A stretch of DNA of 64,000 nucleotides from Lawsonella sp012842085. GTDB lineage: Bacteria > Actinomycetota > Actinomycetes > Mycobacteriales > Mycobacteriaceae. This document shows, in pieces, positions 43,499 through 52,166 of the stretch. The first letter of the stretch is position 1. Every line of letters starts with the position of its first letter. Under the pieces are notes generated by a model. It was not told where the DNA came from. It saw only the letters and a list, made by a program, of their open reading frames with translations, and ran no database searches. The stretch is from NCBI GenBank assembly GCA_036749735.1, contig DAINXV010000001.1, forward strand, positions 496,001 through 560,000, written 5' to 3'. A program made the position numbers and the translations under genes.

Positions 43499-44524
43499 CT
43501 AGTCAGTCAGGTATTGGTCCACACTTTCTTCGTCAACAACATCTTCGTCGATAATGTCCTCCGGAATTTCTCCCGCAAAACCAAGCGGAGACCGTTCTTG
43601 GTAGCTGCGGGGATCTTCCCGCGACTCTAGCCGAATGGATACGTGCAGATCGGGGATCTGCTCCCGCAGTTCGCTCTCCAATCGCTCGCCATATTCGTAA
43701 GCGTGCTGCACTGACCATTTGCCCGGTACCAACATATGGCATTCAACGAAGTTCACTGCACCGCTGACACGGGAGCGTATCCCATGGAAGTCGACTTCCT
43801 CATTGCGGTACTTATCAAGAGTGTCCCGGAAGGCTTGCTCGTGTTCCGGCTCCATGGCTCCATCCATCAACCCGTTAATGGATTCGCGCAGCAGCTTCCA
43901 ACCAGCCCACACAATATTGAGGCCCACAATAAGAGCAATAAGCGGGTCCAGCCAGAGCCAGCCTGTCAAAAAGACCAGGGCGACGCCCACCAAGACACCC
44001 ACCGTCGTCCACACATCGGTGAGCAGATGTTTACCGTCAGCCCGCAGCGTGATGGAGCGATGCTTTTTGCCGGCACGGATAAGAACCGCGGCGACACCCC
44101 CGTTCACCAAACTCGCAATAACCGACACCACTAAACCGATCCCCAACTCGTCCAGTTCTTGCAGGTTGAAAAAGCGGTGAATGGCAGATCCGATAATGAC
44201 GACAGCCGCCACAAAAATCATGGTGCCTTCTGCCACTGCCGAAAAGCATTCGGCCTTACTGTGCCCATACTGGTGCTCATCGTCTGGTGGGCGCGCGGAC
44301 ACGATGAGAACAACCAAAGCAACCACAGCTGCCACCAGGTTGACGAAAGATTCGGCCGCATCGGAGAACAGGCCAACTGAGCCGGTAATTCGCCAGGCTA
44401 TAACTTTCAGCGTGATAGTAATGATGGCTGCCGCAATGGACAGCCAGGCAAATTTGACCAGCGTGCGCCGGCTCCCTGGTTTCTTCGCTGTCTCGGAAAC
44501 TTTGTCAACGGACTTGAGGTTCAT
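43499..44524 (-). CDS. Cation diffusion facilitator (Zn/Co/Cd or Mn efflux)
   Basis: The 341-residue protein has six helices with the metal motif SDAAESFVNL on helix 2 and KHLLTDVWTTVGV on helix 5. The cytoplasmic C-terminal domain includes RVSGAVNFVECHMLVPGKW. The first residues are SDAAES and HLLTD, that is Asp-Asp and His-Asp type positions, so Zn2+ or a similar ion fits. The last 35 residues are acidic. ATG at 44524 is used; a TTG three codons earlier is in frame. No metal-responsive regulator is adjacent. Confidence 0.88.
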   Translation of the reverse strand: MNLKSVDKVSETAKKPGSRRTLVKFAWLSIAAAIITITLKVIAWRITGSVGLFSDAAESFVNLVAAVVALVVLIVSARPPDDEHQYGHSKAECFSAVAEGTMIFVAAVVIIGSAIHRFFNLQELDELGIGLVVSVIASLVNGGVAAVLIRAGKKHRSITLRADGKHLLTDVWTTVGVLVGVALVFLTGWLWLDPLIALIVGLNIVWAGWKLLRESINGLMDGAMEPEHEQAFRDTLDKYRNEEVDFHGIRSRVSGAVNFVECHMLVPGKWSVQHAYEYGERLESELREQIPDLHVSIRLESREDPRSYQERSPLGFAGEIPEDIIDEDVVDEESVDQYLTD

Positions 44525-44664
44525 ACTTACCAATCTACGGGACAGGATACTGCTCTGCTACTGACCTATTAGTGGATAGCATCACTTATGGCTGGACGCT
44601 GTGTGCGAATTTGGGACCATATTCGATAGCCGTACTCGCACAAATCTCACCGCTGCTATAAACT

Positions 44665-44721
44665 ATGCGTATGCGTTGGGCACAGCTACTACTTGGTTGC
44701 CGCGACGGGGCCCGTTTCTAG
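44665..44721 (+). CDS. leuA leader peptide
   Basis: An 18-codon open frame 72 bases before leuA encodes MRMRWAQLLLGCRDGARF, with three consecutive leucine codons (CTA CTA CTT). Slow translation at these codons when leucine is scarce would alter folding of the following hairpin. Such leader peptides precede leuA in other actinobacteria. It is too short to be noticed by size alone, but its position directly before a terminator hairpin supports it. No strong ribosome site is visible. Confidence 0.7.
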   Translation: MRMRWAQLLLGCRDGARF

Positions 44722-44729
44722 GACTGGCT

Positions 44730-44746
44730 CCCCGCCGCGGGGTTTT
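44730..44746 (+). terminator. leuA attenuator
   Basis: CCCCG-CCG-CGGGG followed by TTTT is a terminator 47 bases before leuA. An alternative partner for the left arm, CGGGG at 44706-44710 within the leader peptide frame, can prevent its formation, which gives the two states needed for attenuation. Confidence 0.65.
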
Positions 44747-44793
44747 GCGTGCCGGTTCCATTCTCTTTTAACCCAACGACACAGGATTTTTAA

Positions 44794-46599
44794 ATGGCTC
44801 CTTCAGATGTATTTTCTTCACAATCCTCTTCTATTGTGCCGCCCTCTAAGCCGGCGCCGGAGGATCAGCCTTTTTGGAACAAGCAAAAAGACTCCGACAT
44901 GCCTTACTACCGCTACCGCCCTTACGCGGAAGAAGTGGAACCGGTAGAACTCCCCGACCGCCAATGGCCCAATAAGGTCATCGATCGGGCACCTTTGTGG
45001 GTTGCTGTGGACTTGCGAGACGGCAACCAAGCCTTAATTGATCCCATGAACCCGGCTCGCAAACGCCGCATGTTCGACCTGCTGGTACGCATGGGGTTCA
45101 AAGAAATTGAGGTGGGCTTCCCCTCCGCCTCCGAGACCGACTACCGTTTCCTGCGGGAAATTATTGAAGACGGAGCAATCCCCGAGGACGTCACCATCCA
45201 GGTACTGGTGCAATGCCGCGAAGACTTGATTCGCAAAACCTTCGAAGCTTGCGAGGGCGCACCCAACGTCATCGTCCACTTCTACAACTCCACCAGCATT
45301 CTGCAACGCCGCGTCGTGTTCCGAAAGGACAAGGAAGGCATTAAGAAGCTGGCGACCGATGCTGCCACGTTAGTGAGCACCATTGCCAAGGAGTACCCGG
45401 ACACCCATTGGCGCTGGGAATACAGCCCCGAATCCTTTACTGGTACCGAGCTGGAATACGCCAAGGAAGTGTGCGACGCCGTGACAGAAGCGGTGGGTGC
45501 CACTCCCGAGGATCCCATCATTATTAACCTGCCAGCCACCGTTGAGATGACCACCCCGAACGTTTACGCGGACCAGATCGAGTGGATGCACCGCAACTTG
45601 GCGCACCGGGATGCCACCATCCTGTCCATCCACCCCCACAATGACCGCGGCACCGGCATCGCAACCGCTGAACTGGGTTATATGGCGGGAGCCGACCGTA
45701 TCGAGGGTTGCCTCTTTGGCAACGGCGAACGCACCGGCAACGTCGACCTGATCACCTTGGCTCTCAACATGATGACCCGGGGTGTTGACCCGCAGCTGAA
45801 CCTCTCCGATATTCGGGAGATTCGGGAAACCGTCGAATACTGTAACCAGATGCCGCTGCATCCCCGTCACCCCTACGGTGGTGACCTGGTCTTCACCGCA
45901 TTCTCCGGTTCCCACCAGGATGCCATCAATAAGGGTCTGGATGACCTGCAGGAAGTGGCGAAAGAAAAGGGCCAAGAGATCGAGAACCTCACTTGGGAGG
46001 TTCCCTACCTGCCGATCGACCCGAAAGATATTGGCCGCGACTACGAGGCCGTTATCCGCGTCAACTCCCAGTCCGGCAAGGGTGGCGTCGCCTACATTAT
46101 GAAGACAGACCACGGTCTGCGCCTGCCCCGCCGCCTGCAAATCGAATTCTCGAAGATCGTGCAGCGGGTGACGGACAGCGTAGGTGGTGAGGTCAACTCC
46201 AAGCAGCTGCTGAAGCTGTTCTCCGAAGAGTATCTGGACCGCATTACCCCGCTGGAACGCATGACTCAGCACCTGGATGCCGCTACCGAGGACGATGGCC
46301 GCGACCACATCACTGTGAACGTGCTGTGGCACGGTGAGCCCCGCGAAATCCAGGGCTCTGGTAACGGCCCCGTGGCTGCTTTCGTGGACGCGCTCCACGA
46401 CCTGGATATTAACGTCAGCATTGCGGACTACCAGGAGCACGCCATGACTGCGGGCTTCGACGCCCATGCCGCTGCCTACGTGGAGGCCGAAGTAAATGGC
46501 CAGAACGTGTTCGGCGCCGGTATCGCCTCCTCCATTAGCGTCGCCTCCCTGCGCGCTGTGGTGAGTGCCGTCAACCGCGCCCTGAATGGCGATTCCTAA
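44794..46599 (+). CDS. leuA: 2-isopropylmalate synthase
   Basis: This is the first enzyme of leucine biosynthesis, condensing acetyl-CoA with 2-ketoisovalerate. The 601-residue protein has the catalytic domain motifs LRDGNQALIDPMNPARKR, MGFKEIEVGFPSASETD and the metal motif ILSIHPHNDRGTGIATAEL. FGNGERTGNVDLITLALNM follows, and then the LeuA regulatory domain from about residue 460 for leucine feedback. It belongs to the long actinobacterial class; it lacks the tandem repeats of M. tuberculosis LeuA. AGGA precedes the ATG. Confidence 0.97.
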   Translation: MAPSDVFSSQSSSIVPPSKPAPEDQPFWNKQKDSDMPYYRYRPYAEEVEPVELPDRQWPNKVIDRAPLWVAVDLRDGNQALIDPMNPARKRRMFDLLVRMGFKEIEVGFPSASETDYRFLREIIEDGAIPEDVTIQVLVQCREDLIRKTFEACEGAPNVIVHFYNSTSILQRRVVFRKDKEGIKKLATDAATLVSTIAKEYPDTHWRWEYSPESFTGTELEYAKEVCDAVTEAVGATPEDPIIINLPATVEMTTPNVYADQIEWMHRNLAHRDATILSIHPHNDRGTGIATAELGYMAGADRIEGCLFGNGERTGNVDLITLALNMMTRGVDPQLNLSDIREIRETVEYCNQMPLHPRHPYGGDLVFTAFSGSHQDAINKGLDDLQEVAKEKGQEIENLTWEVPYLPIDPKDIGRDYEAVIRVNSQSGKGGVAYIMKTDHGLRLPRRLQIEFSKIVQRVTDSVGGEVNSKQLLKLFSEEYLDRITPLERMTQHLDAATEDDGRDHITVNVLWHGEPREIQGSGNGPVAAFVDALHDLDINVSIADYQEHAMTAGFDAHAAAYVEAEVNGQNVFGAGIASSISVASLRAVVSAVNRALNGDS

Positions 46600-46610
46600 A
46601 TAGACAGCAA

Positions 46611-46650
46611 AGTAATGTGCCCCGCAAAACTGCTGGGGCACATTACTTAT
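46611..46650 (+). terminator. Terminator of leuA
   Basis: AGTAATGTGCCCC pairs perfectly with GGGGCACATTACT and the right arm leads into TATTTGGG. The stem starts 11 bases after the leuA stop. Confidence 0.88.
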
Positions 46651-46774
46651 TTGGGAACCTTCCGAGCAAAGTTAGGACAACATTGTTGGGAAAATGTCGG
46701 ATAAAACGGGAACAAACGCTCCCTTTCCACGGTTTATACAAGAGTTGACACATAGTTACGGAAAGGTTCTCCCC

Positions 46775-47467
46775 ATGCGTTTATCACGCCGACTTGCCAG
46801 TGGTGTCCTTGCTGTCGCACTCACCGCCAGCTTTGGGTTTACTGCAGCTCCTTCAGCCCAAGCGCTCAACACTGACGAAAAGGCACCCAACTTTACGTTC
46901 GTCACCAAAGTTTTGTCCGGTGGCGCCCTCTGCACAGGCACCCTCATCACCCCCAGTTGGGTGTTGACGGCAGCACATTGCGTCGGCAATGGCGACAATG
47001 TGCGCGGCAATGTTGGTTTCGGCAGCGAAGGTGGGGACACCATACCTTTCCAGGGCGCCTACCACTACCAGAAATGGGATGCGGCGCTGGTGCGGCTTAC
47101 CAAACCAGCCATCGGCAAAATGGTGTTACCGCTGAATCCTTTTCCGGTTGCGGAGAACACCATGGGACGCACTTACGGGTGGGGAATGGGACGCTATCCG
47201 CTGCGTGCTGGGCGCGCCAAAGTTATTGGCAAATTTGAGGGTGCGCACGGAAAAATGTTCGTGACCTATAGCGAATGGGGCTACCAAGAGCCGGGAGACT
47301 CGGGTGGTCCGTTCGTGGCGGGAGGAATGCTGACCGGCATCCTCTCCTCTACTGGCGCCCGCTCCGACAACAGTATTAAAGCCAACTATGTGGAGGTCTA
47401 CCACCTACTGCCCTGGATTATCCAAACTATCCTCACTCAACAAGGACGGCTGGTCGGGGCGGCTTAA
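46775..47467 (+). CDS. Secreted chymotrypsin-like serine protease
   Basis: The 230-residue precursor has a signal peptide (RLASGVLAVALTASFGFTAA). The triad is clear: His in WVLTAAHCVGNG with its neighbouring cysteine, Asp in KWDAALVRLTKP and Ser in EPGDSGGPFVAGG. Cysteines at GGALCTGTLITP and AAHC form the classic disulfide. The mature domain is about 200 residues, ordinary for bacterial trypsin-like enzymes. The chosen start follows GGAAAGG; an earlier in-frame ATG would add 27 residues before the signal peptide. Likely a host- or wall-directed protease. Confidence 0.92.
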   Translation: MRLSRRLASGVLAVALTASFGFTAAPSAQALNTDEKAPNFTFVTKVLSGGALCTGTLITPSWVLTAAHCVGNGDNVRGNVGFGSEGGDTIPFQGAYHYQKWDAALVRLTKPAIGKMVLPLNPFPVAENTMGRTYGWGMGRYPLRAGRAKVIGKFEGAHGKMFVTYSEWGYQEPGDSGGPFVAGGMLTGILSSTGARSDNSIKANYVEVYHLLPWIIQTILTQQGRLVGAA

Positions 47468-47489
47468 ACACAAAACTCTATTTGGGCAT

Positions 47490-47526
47490 AAAAGTGGGCG
47501 GCGCTGCTGCGCCGCCCACTTTTATT
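47490..47526. terminator. Two-way terminator after the protease gene
   Basis: AAGTGGGCGGCGC pairs perfectly with GCGCCGCCCACTT around TGCT and is followed by TTATT. The converging lipase gene ends 25 bases beyond it, so it serves both. Confidence 0.92.
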
Positions 47527-47551
47527 GACCTACCTCAAACGAGAGGAATTC

Positions 47552-48526
47552 TTATTTGTCGGTGGTTCCGAGGAAGGGAAGAACAACCTGGCAGGGAACC
47601 TCGACGACCTGCTTGCCGTAGAGTTCATTCAGCAGAAGGGCGTAAACGCGCTCGCTGTAAACCTGGGAGAGGTGGTCGGAGAAGTCCTTGGAGCAGGTGT
47701 CCTGCAGGACAATGTTCTTAACGTTCGGTCCCGGGGTGAACTGGGTGTTCTCCAGCGGGTAAGCAACACCGTCGTACTTGGAGGAAATGGCGGTGTACTG
47801 GACGCCCGGAATGACGTCTCCACCAGCGTTGGCTTCCTTCACAATGTCGGATTCAACAACCATGTCGTTGGTTCCCTGGCCACCAATGGAGGCAACCAGC
47901 GGAGTAACGTCAACGCCCACAGACTGCAGCTGCGGGATCAGCTTGGCGATACCCAGGAGGGTGGTTCCCTTCTGGACGCCACCGATGGTGATGAAGCGAT
48001 CAACGTACTTGGAACCGTAGCGCTTCAGCATGAGCTGACCCTGGAGGCCACCTTCGGAGTAGCCGACAACGGTGGCTTTCTCAGCACCGGTGTACTCGAC
48101 AACAGCCTTGACGAAAGCGCTAACCTGTTCGACCGACTCGTCGATAGCGCCAGTTCCGTTCAGGTCGAAGAGCTTGGCAAACACCGAATCTTCTTCACGG
48201 CCGTAGTTAATGGAGTAAACGCAGAAGCCTTCCTCAGCCAAGCGCGGGCCGAAGTCACTCCATGCGGTGTAGGTACTCATGTAGGCACCGTGCAGCAGAA
48301 TGATCGGCTTGGGATGCTGCGGGGTAAGCTTGCATGACCAATCATTAACGCCCTTGGGGGCCTGAGTCACGTAATCGGAGAACATCGCCTCCATTACGTT
48401 GTCTGCACGTACGTCGGTGTATCCATCAGTGTTGGATTCCGGTACCGGAGCTGCCACTGCAGGGGAAGCAAGCCCAGCGACCATGGCCAAGGACACTAAT
48501 GATGCGGCAATGCGACCTAGTTTCAT
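47552..48526 (-). CDS. Secreted lipase/esterase, alpha/beta-hydrolase fold (copy 1)
   Basis: The 324-residue protein has a signal peptide (RIAASLVSLAMVAGLASPAVA). It shows the oxyanion loop ILLHGAYMSTYTAWSDF, nucleophile VVGYSEGGLQGQLM and a histidine in FSDHLSQVYSE near the end. Cysteines in NDWSCKLTP, GFCVYS, QDTCSK and VPCQV suggest two disulfides. It is clearly paralogous to the gene at 53822-54874: both share GVNDW/GANDW with Cys, LLHG, a Tyr-Cys-Val-Tyr/Phe segment, GYSEGG and VPC near the end. Family is the lipase class 2/Cutinase-like group of actinobacteria. Triacylglycerol or wax-ester hydrolysis is plausible. Confidence 0.88.
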   Translation of the reverse strand: MKLGRIAASLVSLAMVAGLASPAVAAPVPESNTDGYTDVRADNVMEAMFSDYVTQAPKGVNDWSCKLTPQHPKPIILLHGAYMSTYTAWSDFGPRLAEEGFCVYSINYGREEDSVFAKLFDLNGTGAIDESVEQVSAFVKAVVEYTGAEKATVVGYSEGGLQGQLMLKRYGSKYVDRFITIGGVQKGTTLLGIAKLIPQLQSVGVDVTPLVASIGGQGTNDMVVESDIVKEANAGGDVIPGVQYTAISSKYDGVAYPLENTQFTPGPNVKNIVLQDTCSKDFSDHLSQVYSERVYALLLNELYGKQVVEVPCQVVLPFLGTTDK

Positions 48527-48858
48527 GTTCAGTCTTTCTCTCGGGACAAATCTCTCCACGCAGCCTGGGCACCGCGTCAGCACACGCCGATTACGGTTGG
48601 CTCAACAACGTGAACCCAAAGAAAACGAGTAGAGAGATTCAATTAGGTTTGTGTGTTATACACTTTATGCCTTTTTGAGAACACGTGTTCAGAGAGTCGC
48701 ATTCAGTAGCCATTTAGACTTTTCAGCAAACCACTTTTCTTCGTATACCGCATGTCAAACACCATTTCAAAGCAATTGACTAGTTGCTAAAAAAATGGAA
48801 ACAAAAAGCGGCGATGGCCTTTCCGGAGAACAAACCATCGCCGCTTTTTTGTACTTTA
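48527..48858. other. 332-base gap with lipase promoter region and a terminator
   Basis: The lipase promoter should lie here on the minus strand. The best candidate is around a short palindrome GTGTTATACAC (48653-48663), whose minus strand reads TATAAC, about 130 bases before the start codon. The right side holds the terminator at 48803-48850. Nothing else was seen. Confidence 0.4.
48803..48850. terminator. Terminator of the AspT-type exchanger gene
   Basis: AAAAAGCGGCGATGG pairs with CCATCGCCGCTTTTT around a 17-base loop. A and T runs on both sides make it usable in both directions. Confidence 0.9.
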
Positions 48859-50631
48859 TTACAAGTTTATCAATTGTGGATACATACCGACACCAGTCTT
48901 CAACAACAGGATAATCAGCAACTGCGCCACGATGATCTTACTGATCATCGCCATCGGGTAAACAGTGGAGTAACCAGTGTTGGGAAGATCGTTATTGGTT
49001 TGGTCATTGGCGTAACCCAAGGTTGCGGGCTGGGTAAAGATACCGGCCACAACACCCATAGCTTGTCCATAAGGAAGCTTGAATCCCTTGTAAACGATAA
49101 GGGCGATCAGCACCGTCAAGATGAACGTGATGATGGCGCCGCCCAGAATAATCATCAAGGAGGAGGGGTTAGTGATGGCATTCAAGAAGTCCGCACCTGC
49201 GTTGGCACCAATAGCTGCCAGGAAGAGCGTAATACCGAACTGGCGAATCGTCAGGTTCGAGGAGTAAGGAATACGCCACACAATCGGGCCGGTACGACCC
49301 AGTGCACCAAGCACCAAGCCCACGATCAGCGGACCACCAGCGGAGCCCAGTTCGAGCACGCCACCGCCCGGGATCGGGAAGGGGATATTACCGACCAGCA
49401 GGCCGAGGGTAATACCAACAGCAAAGGTCAGCAAGTCAATCTCGGAGAGGCTCTTGTAGGAGTCTCCCAGGATGCGGGCAGCCTTGCCCAGGTTTTCACG
49501 GGAAGTAATAACGCGGACGCGGTCACCCAGCTCGAGGCGGGAATCATCGGTAGCAACGACGTCCATGTCACCGCGACGGATGCGGGTGATGAGGATGCCG
49601 TAGCGACGCTGCAGGCCGAGGCGGCCGAGGCGAATACCAACCACGTTCGGGTTGGAGACGAACATACGACGCAGTCCCGAGGTGGTGTCGTAGTAGGCAA
49701 GGTCAACTGCAGTTTCTTCACCGAGGTACTCTTCGGCAGCGTCGAGCGCTTCCACAGTACCGGTGAGGCACACAATCATGCCGGGCTGGATAGTGTCTCG
49801 CACCGAAGCGATACGCATCTTACCGGCGTTCACCTGCACCTCTTCGGGGTAGCCGTGGGCGTCGGTGAGGGTTTCGTCAATCTCGTAGGCATCCGGGGTG
49901 AGCATACGGGAGACGATGATGTGGTGGCCTACCTTGTCGTTCAGGTCGCTGATGAGCAGCGGAACGTTCTTGGTGACCAGCACGTTGCGGGTGTAGATCG
50001 GAATATCAGCCAGGCCTGCCTTGACGGCTTCTTCCTGGTGGTTGACGTGGAAGATCTTTTGGAAGATTGCGAGGGCAGCAATGGAGGCCAGCACACCGAG
50101 GGGGTATGCGAGGGCGTAACCAACAGTCGGCAGGGACTGGGCGACAGCCATGCTTTCCTGCGCCTGCAAACCAGCGGTTTCTTTAAGACCGGGGAGGGCG
50201 CCCACGACCGCAGCAAGTGCCGGGGTGTTAGTCATCGCACCAGTGAACATACCGGCTGACGTGATTGGTTCCAGTTTGAACAGGGCAACGAGGCCGACGG
50301 TAATGCCGGCACCTACGATCACCATGACGATAGTGAGCAGGTTAAGACCCAAGCCGTTCGTACGTAATGCGCGGAAGAACGCCCAACCAGTGTCCAAACC
50401 AATCGTGTAGACGAAGAGCGTAAGGCCCAACATCCACAAGATCTTTAGTTGCTGCACTGGGTGACCGTAGCTCGTCATCACCGCAGAGATAATAAGGCCA
50501 ACAAATAGAACAGCCGCAACACCGAGGGAGAAGGATCCGATTCGGATACGGCCGACGAAATAGCCAAGAGCCATGATGATCATCAGTACGAGCAATGGCT
50601 GGTTAGAAAACCACTCGACTACATTCGCCAT
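48859..50631 (-). CDS. Aspartate:alanine exchanger-family transporter (AspT/YidE type)
   Basis: The 590-residue membrane protein has the duplicated AspT membrane domain: LKILWMLGLTLFVYTIGLDTG in the first half, and ELGSAGGPLIVGLVLGALGR with AAIGANAGADFLNAI in the second. Between them lie two RCK_C/TrkA-C domains (PLLISDLNDKVGHHIIVSRM and YGILITRIRRGDMDVVATDD) that may sense ligands. In Tetragenococcus AspT exchanges aspartate for alanine to generate a proton gradient; most homologues have other or unknown substrates. The ATG at 50631 follows AAAGGGGGCG. Confidence 0.88.
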   Translation of the reverse strand: MANVVEWFSNQPLLVLMIIMALGYFVGRIRIGSFSLGVAAVLFVGLIISAVMTSYGHPVQQLKILWMLGLTLFVYTIGLDTGWAFFRALRTNGLGLNLLTIVMVIVGAGITVGLVALFKLEPITSAGMFTGAMTNTPALAAVVGALPGLKETAGLQAQESMAVAQSLPTVGYALAYPLGVLASIAALAIFQKIFHVNHQEEAVKAGLADIPIYTRNVLVTKNVPLLISDLNDKVGHHIIVSRMLTPDAYEIDETLTDAHGYPEEVQVNAGKMRIASVRDTIQPGMIVCLTGTVEALDAAEEYLGEETAVDLAYYDTTSGLRRMFVSNPNVVGIRLGRLGLQRRYGILITRIRRGDMDVVATDDSRLELGDRVRVITSRENLGKAARILGDSYKSLSEIDLLTFAVGITLGLLVGNIPFPIPGGGVLELGSAGGPLIVGLVLGALGRTGPIVWRIPYSSNLTIRQFGITLFLAAIGANAGADFLNAITNPSSLMIILGGAIITFILTVLIALIVYKGFKLPYGQAMGVVAGIFTQPATLGYANDQTNNDLPNTGYSTVYPMAMISKIIVAQLLIILLLKTGVGMYPQLINL

Positions 50632-50873
50632 GACGCCCCCTTTCACAAGGACTAAATAAACAAGCTAGATAATCCAAGGTAATAAACTAATTCCCAGGTA
50701 ATCCGAATTAACGCTATCGTTTATTGGCTATAAAATCGATTCGAGAGCTCTGAATCAGATCTCGATCCCCAAAAAACGTGACTAAAGACACAATTCAGGT
50801 CTTTGTCAGTGAGGAAACACCGCTTTCCCCACCACCTGCACATCCCCCATACAGACGATCTAGAATAAACCTC

Positions 50874-52166
50874 ATGACTACACCCTCTTTGGGCCTCCGC
50901 GCCAGACTGGCTCGCGCAGTAGCCAAGACCGCGCGGTGGACATCGCGGACCCTCCGCCTGGGCGACGGCGGCATGATCGGCGGGCTCCTCGCCCTCAAGG
51001 TCGATCCCCAGATTATGGGCAAACTCTCTGCCGGCCGCCCCTGTGTCCTCGTCACCGGCACCAACGGGAAATCCACCACCACCCGAATGCTCGCCACCGC
51101 CCTGGGCACCAAGTACCGAGTGGCCTGGAATGAGGGTGGGGACAATATGGACGCCGGTATCGTCAGCGCCCTCCTCGACGACAGTGAGGATGAGGTCATC
51201 TGCCTTGAGGTGGATGAAATGCACGTCCCCCACGTCATGGACACGCTGCACCCCACAGTGATGGTGCTGCTCAACCTGTCTCGCGATCAGCTCGACCGGG
51301 TAGGGGAAATAAACACCATTGAGAAGCGGCTCCGCACGGCCGTCACCAACCACCCGGAGACCACGCTGATAGCCAACTGCGACGACATGATGATGACCTC
51401 CGTCGCCTACGACCATCCGCGCACCATCTGGGTGAGCACTGGCGGCAACTGGTCCAACGACGCCACCACCAGTCCCCGCAATAACGCTGCCATCGTGCAC
51501 AGCGGCAATGACTGGTATGCGGTGGAGAAACTGGCCGATGGCCGCGAATTCCGGCGCCCCTCCCCCACCTATTGGGTGGATGACGCAGGTTTCCACGGAC
51601 CGGACGGACTCACGCTGCCTTTGGAGCTGCGCGTTCCGGGTAAAGCTAATCGCGGGAATGCTGCCCAAGCTATTGTGGCCGCCATCGCGATGGGAATTAG
51701 CCCCCACACCGCAGTCACCGCCTCCGAAAAAGTGGAGGACGTGTCCGGCCGCTACAGTACCATGCAGTGGAATGGCCGCAACATTCGCCTCCTGTTGGCG
51801 AAGAATCCAGCGGGCTGGCAGGAAGCCCTCAACATGGCGAACCGAGACGCCGACAGCCTAGTGATTGCCGTGAATGGGCAGCAGGGTGACGGCATTGATT
51901 TGAGTTGGCTGTGGGATGTGCTTTTCGAGAATTTCTCGGAGCAGGAAGTGATTGCCAGTGGGGAACGCGCCACGGATCTGGCGGTGCGCCTCACCTATGC
52001 AGACATTCCCCACACCTTGGTACACGACAGTCTGGAAGCAATTAAGACGTGCCCAGCGGGCGACATTGAAGTGATTGCCAACTACACCGCCTTCCGGGAG
52101 CTTTTCCTGAAACTCCGATCAATGGGCTCCTCCACTGCAGAGAAACAGGAGGCGCAGGATGGCTAA
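50874..52166 (+). CDS. murT: Lipid II isoglutaminyl synthase, MurT subunit, without zinc-ribbon cysteines
   Basis: With GatD it amidates the alpha-carboxylate of D-glutamate in lipid II. The 430-residue protein has the Mur ligase ATP site VLVTGTNGKSTTTRM, then NEGGDNMDAGIVSALL, LEVDEMHVPHV and LLNLSRDQLDRVGEI, and a DUF1727 C-terminal domain (LLLAKNPAGWQEALN). Typical MurT carries a four-cysteine zinc ribbon at residues about 187-230; here that segment reads DATTSPRNN, then NDWYAVEKLADG, with no cysteine. The ATG at 50874 gives the typical N terminus. It overlaps gatD by eight bases. Confidence 0.93.
   Translation: MTTPSLGLRARLARAVAKTARWTSRTLRLGDGGMIGGLLALKVDPQIMGKLSAGRPCVLVTGTNGKSTTTRMLATALGTKYRVAWNEGGDNMDAGIVSALLDDSEDEVICLEVDEMHVPHVMDTLHPTVMVLLNLSRDQLDRVGEINTIEKRLRTAVTNHPETTLIANCDDMMMTSVAYDHPRTIWVSTGGNWSNDATTSPRNNAAIVHSGNDWYAVEKLADGREFRRPSPTYWVDDAGFHGPDGLTLPLELRVPGKANRGNAAQAIVAAIAMGISPHTAVTASEKVEDVSGRYSTMQWNGRNIRLLLAKNPAGWQEALNMANRDADSLVIAVNGQQGDGIDLSWLWDVLFENFSEQEVIASGERATDLAVRLTYADIPHTLVHDSLEAIKTCPAGDIEVIANYTAFRELFLKLRSMGSSTAEKQEAQDG

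Noticed and set aside
45370..46641. A 423-codon minus-strand open frame
   Set aside because: It covers leuA on the opposite strand and has no recognisable domain.
48784..50259. A 491-codon plus-strand open frame
   Set aside because: It is the antisense of the AspT-type exchanger gene, with low-complexity Gly/His/Asp sequence.
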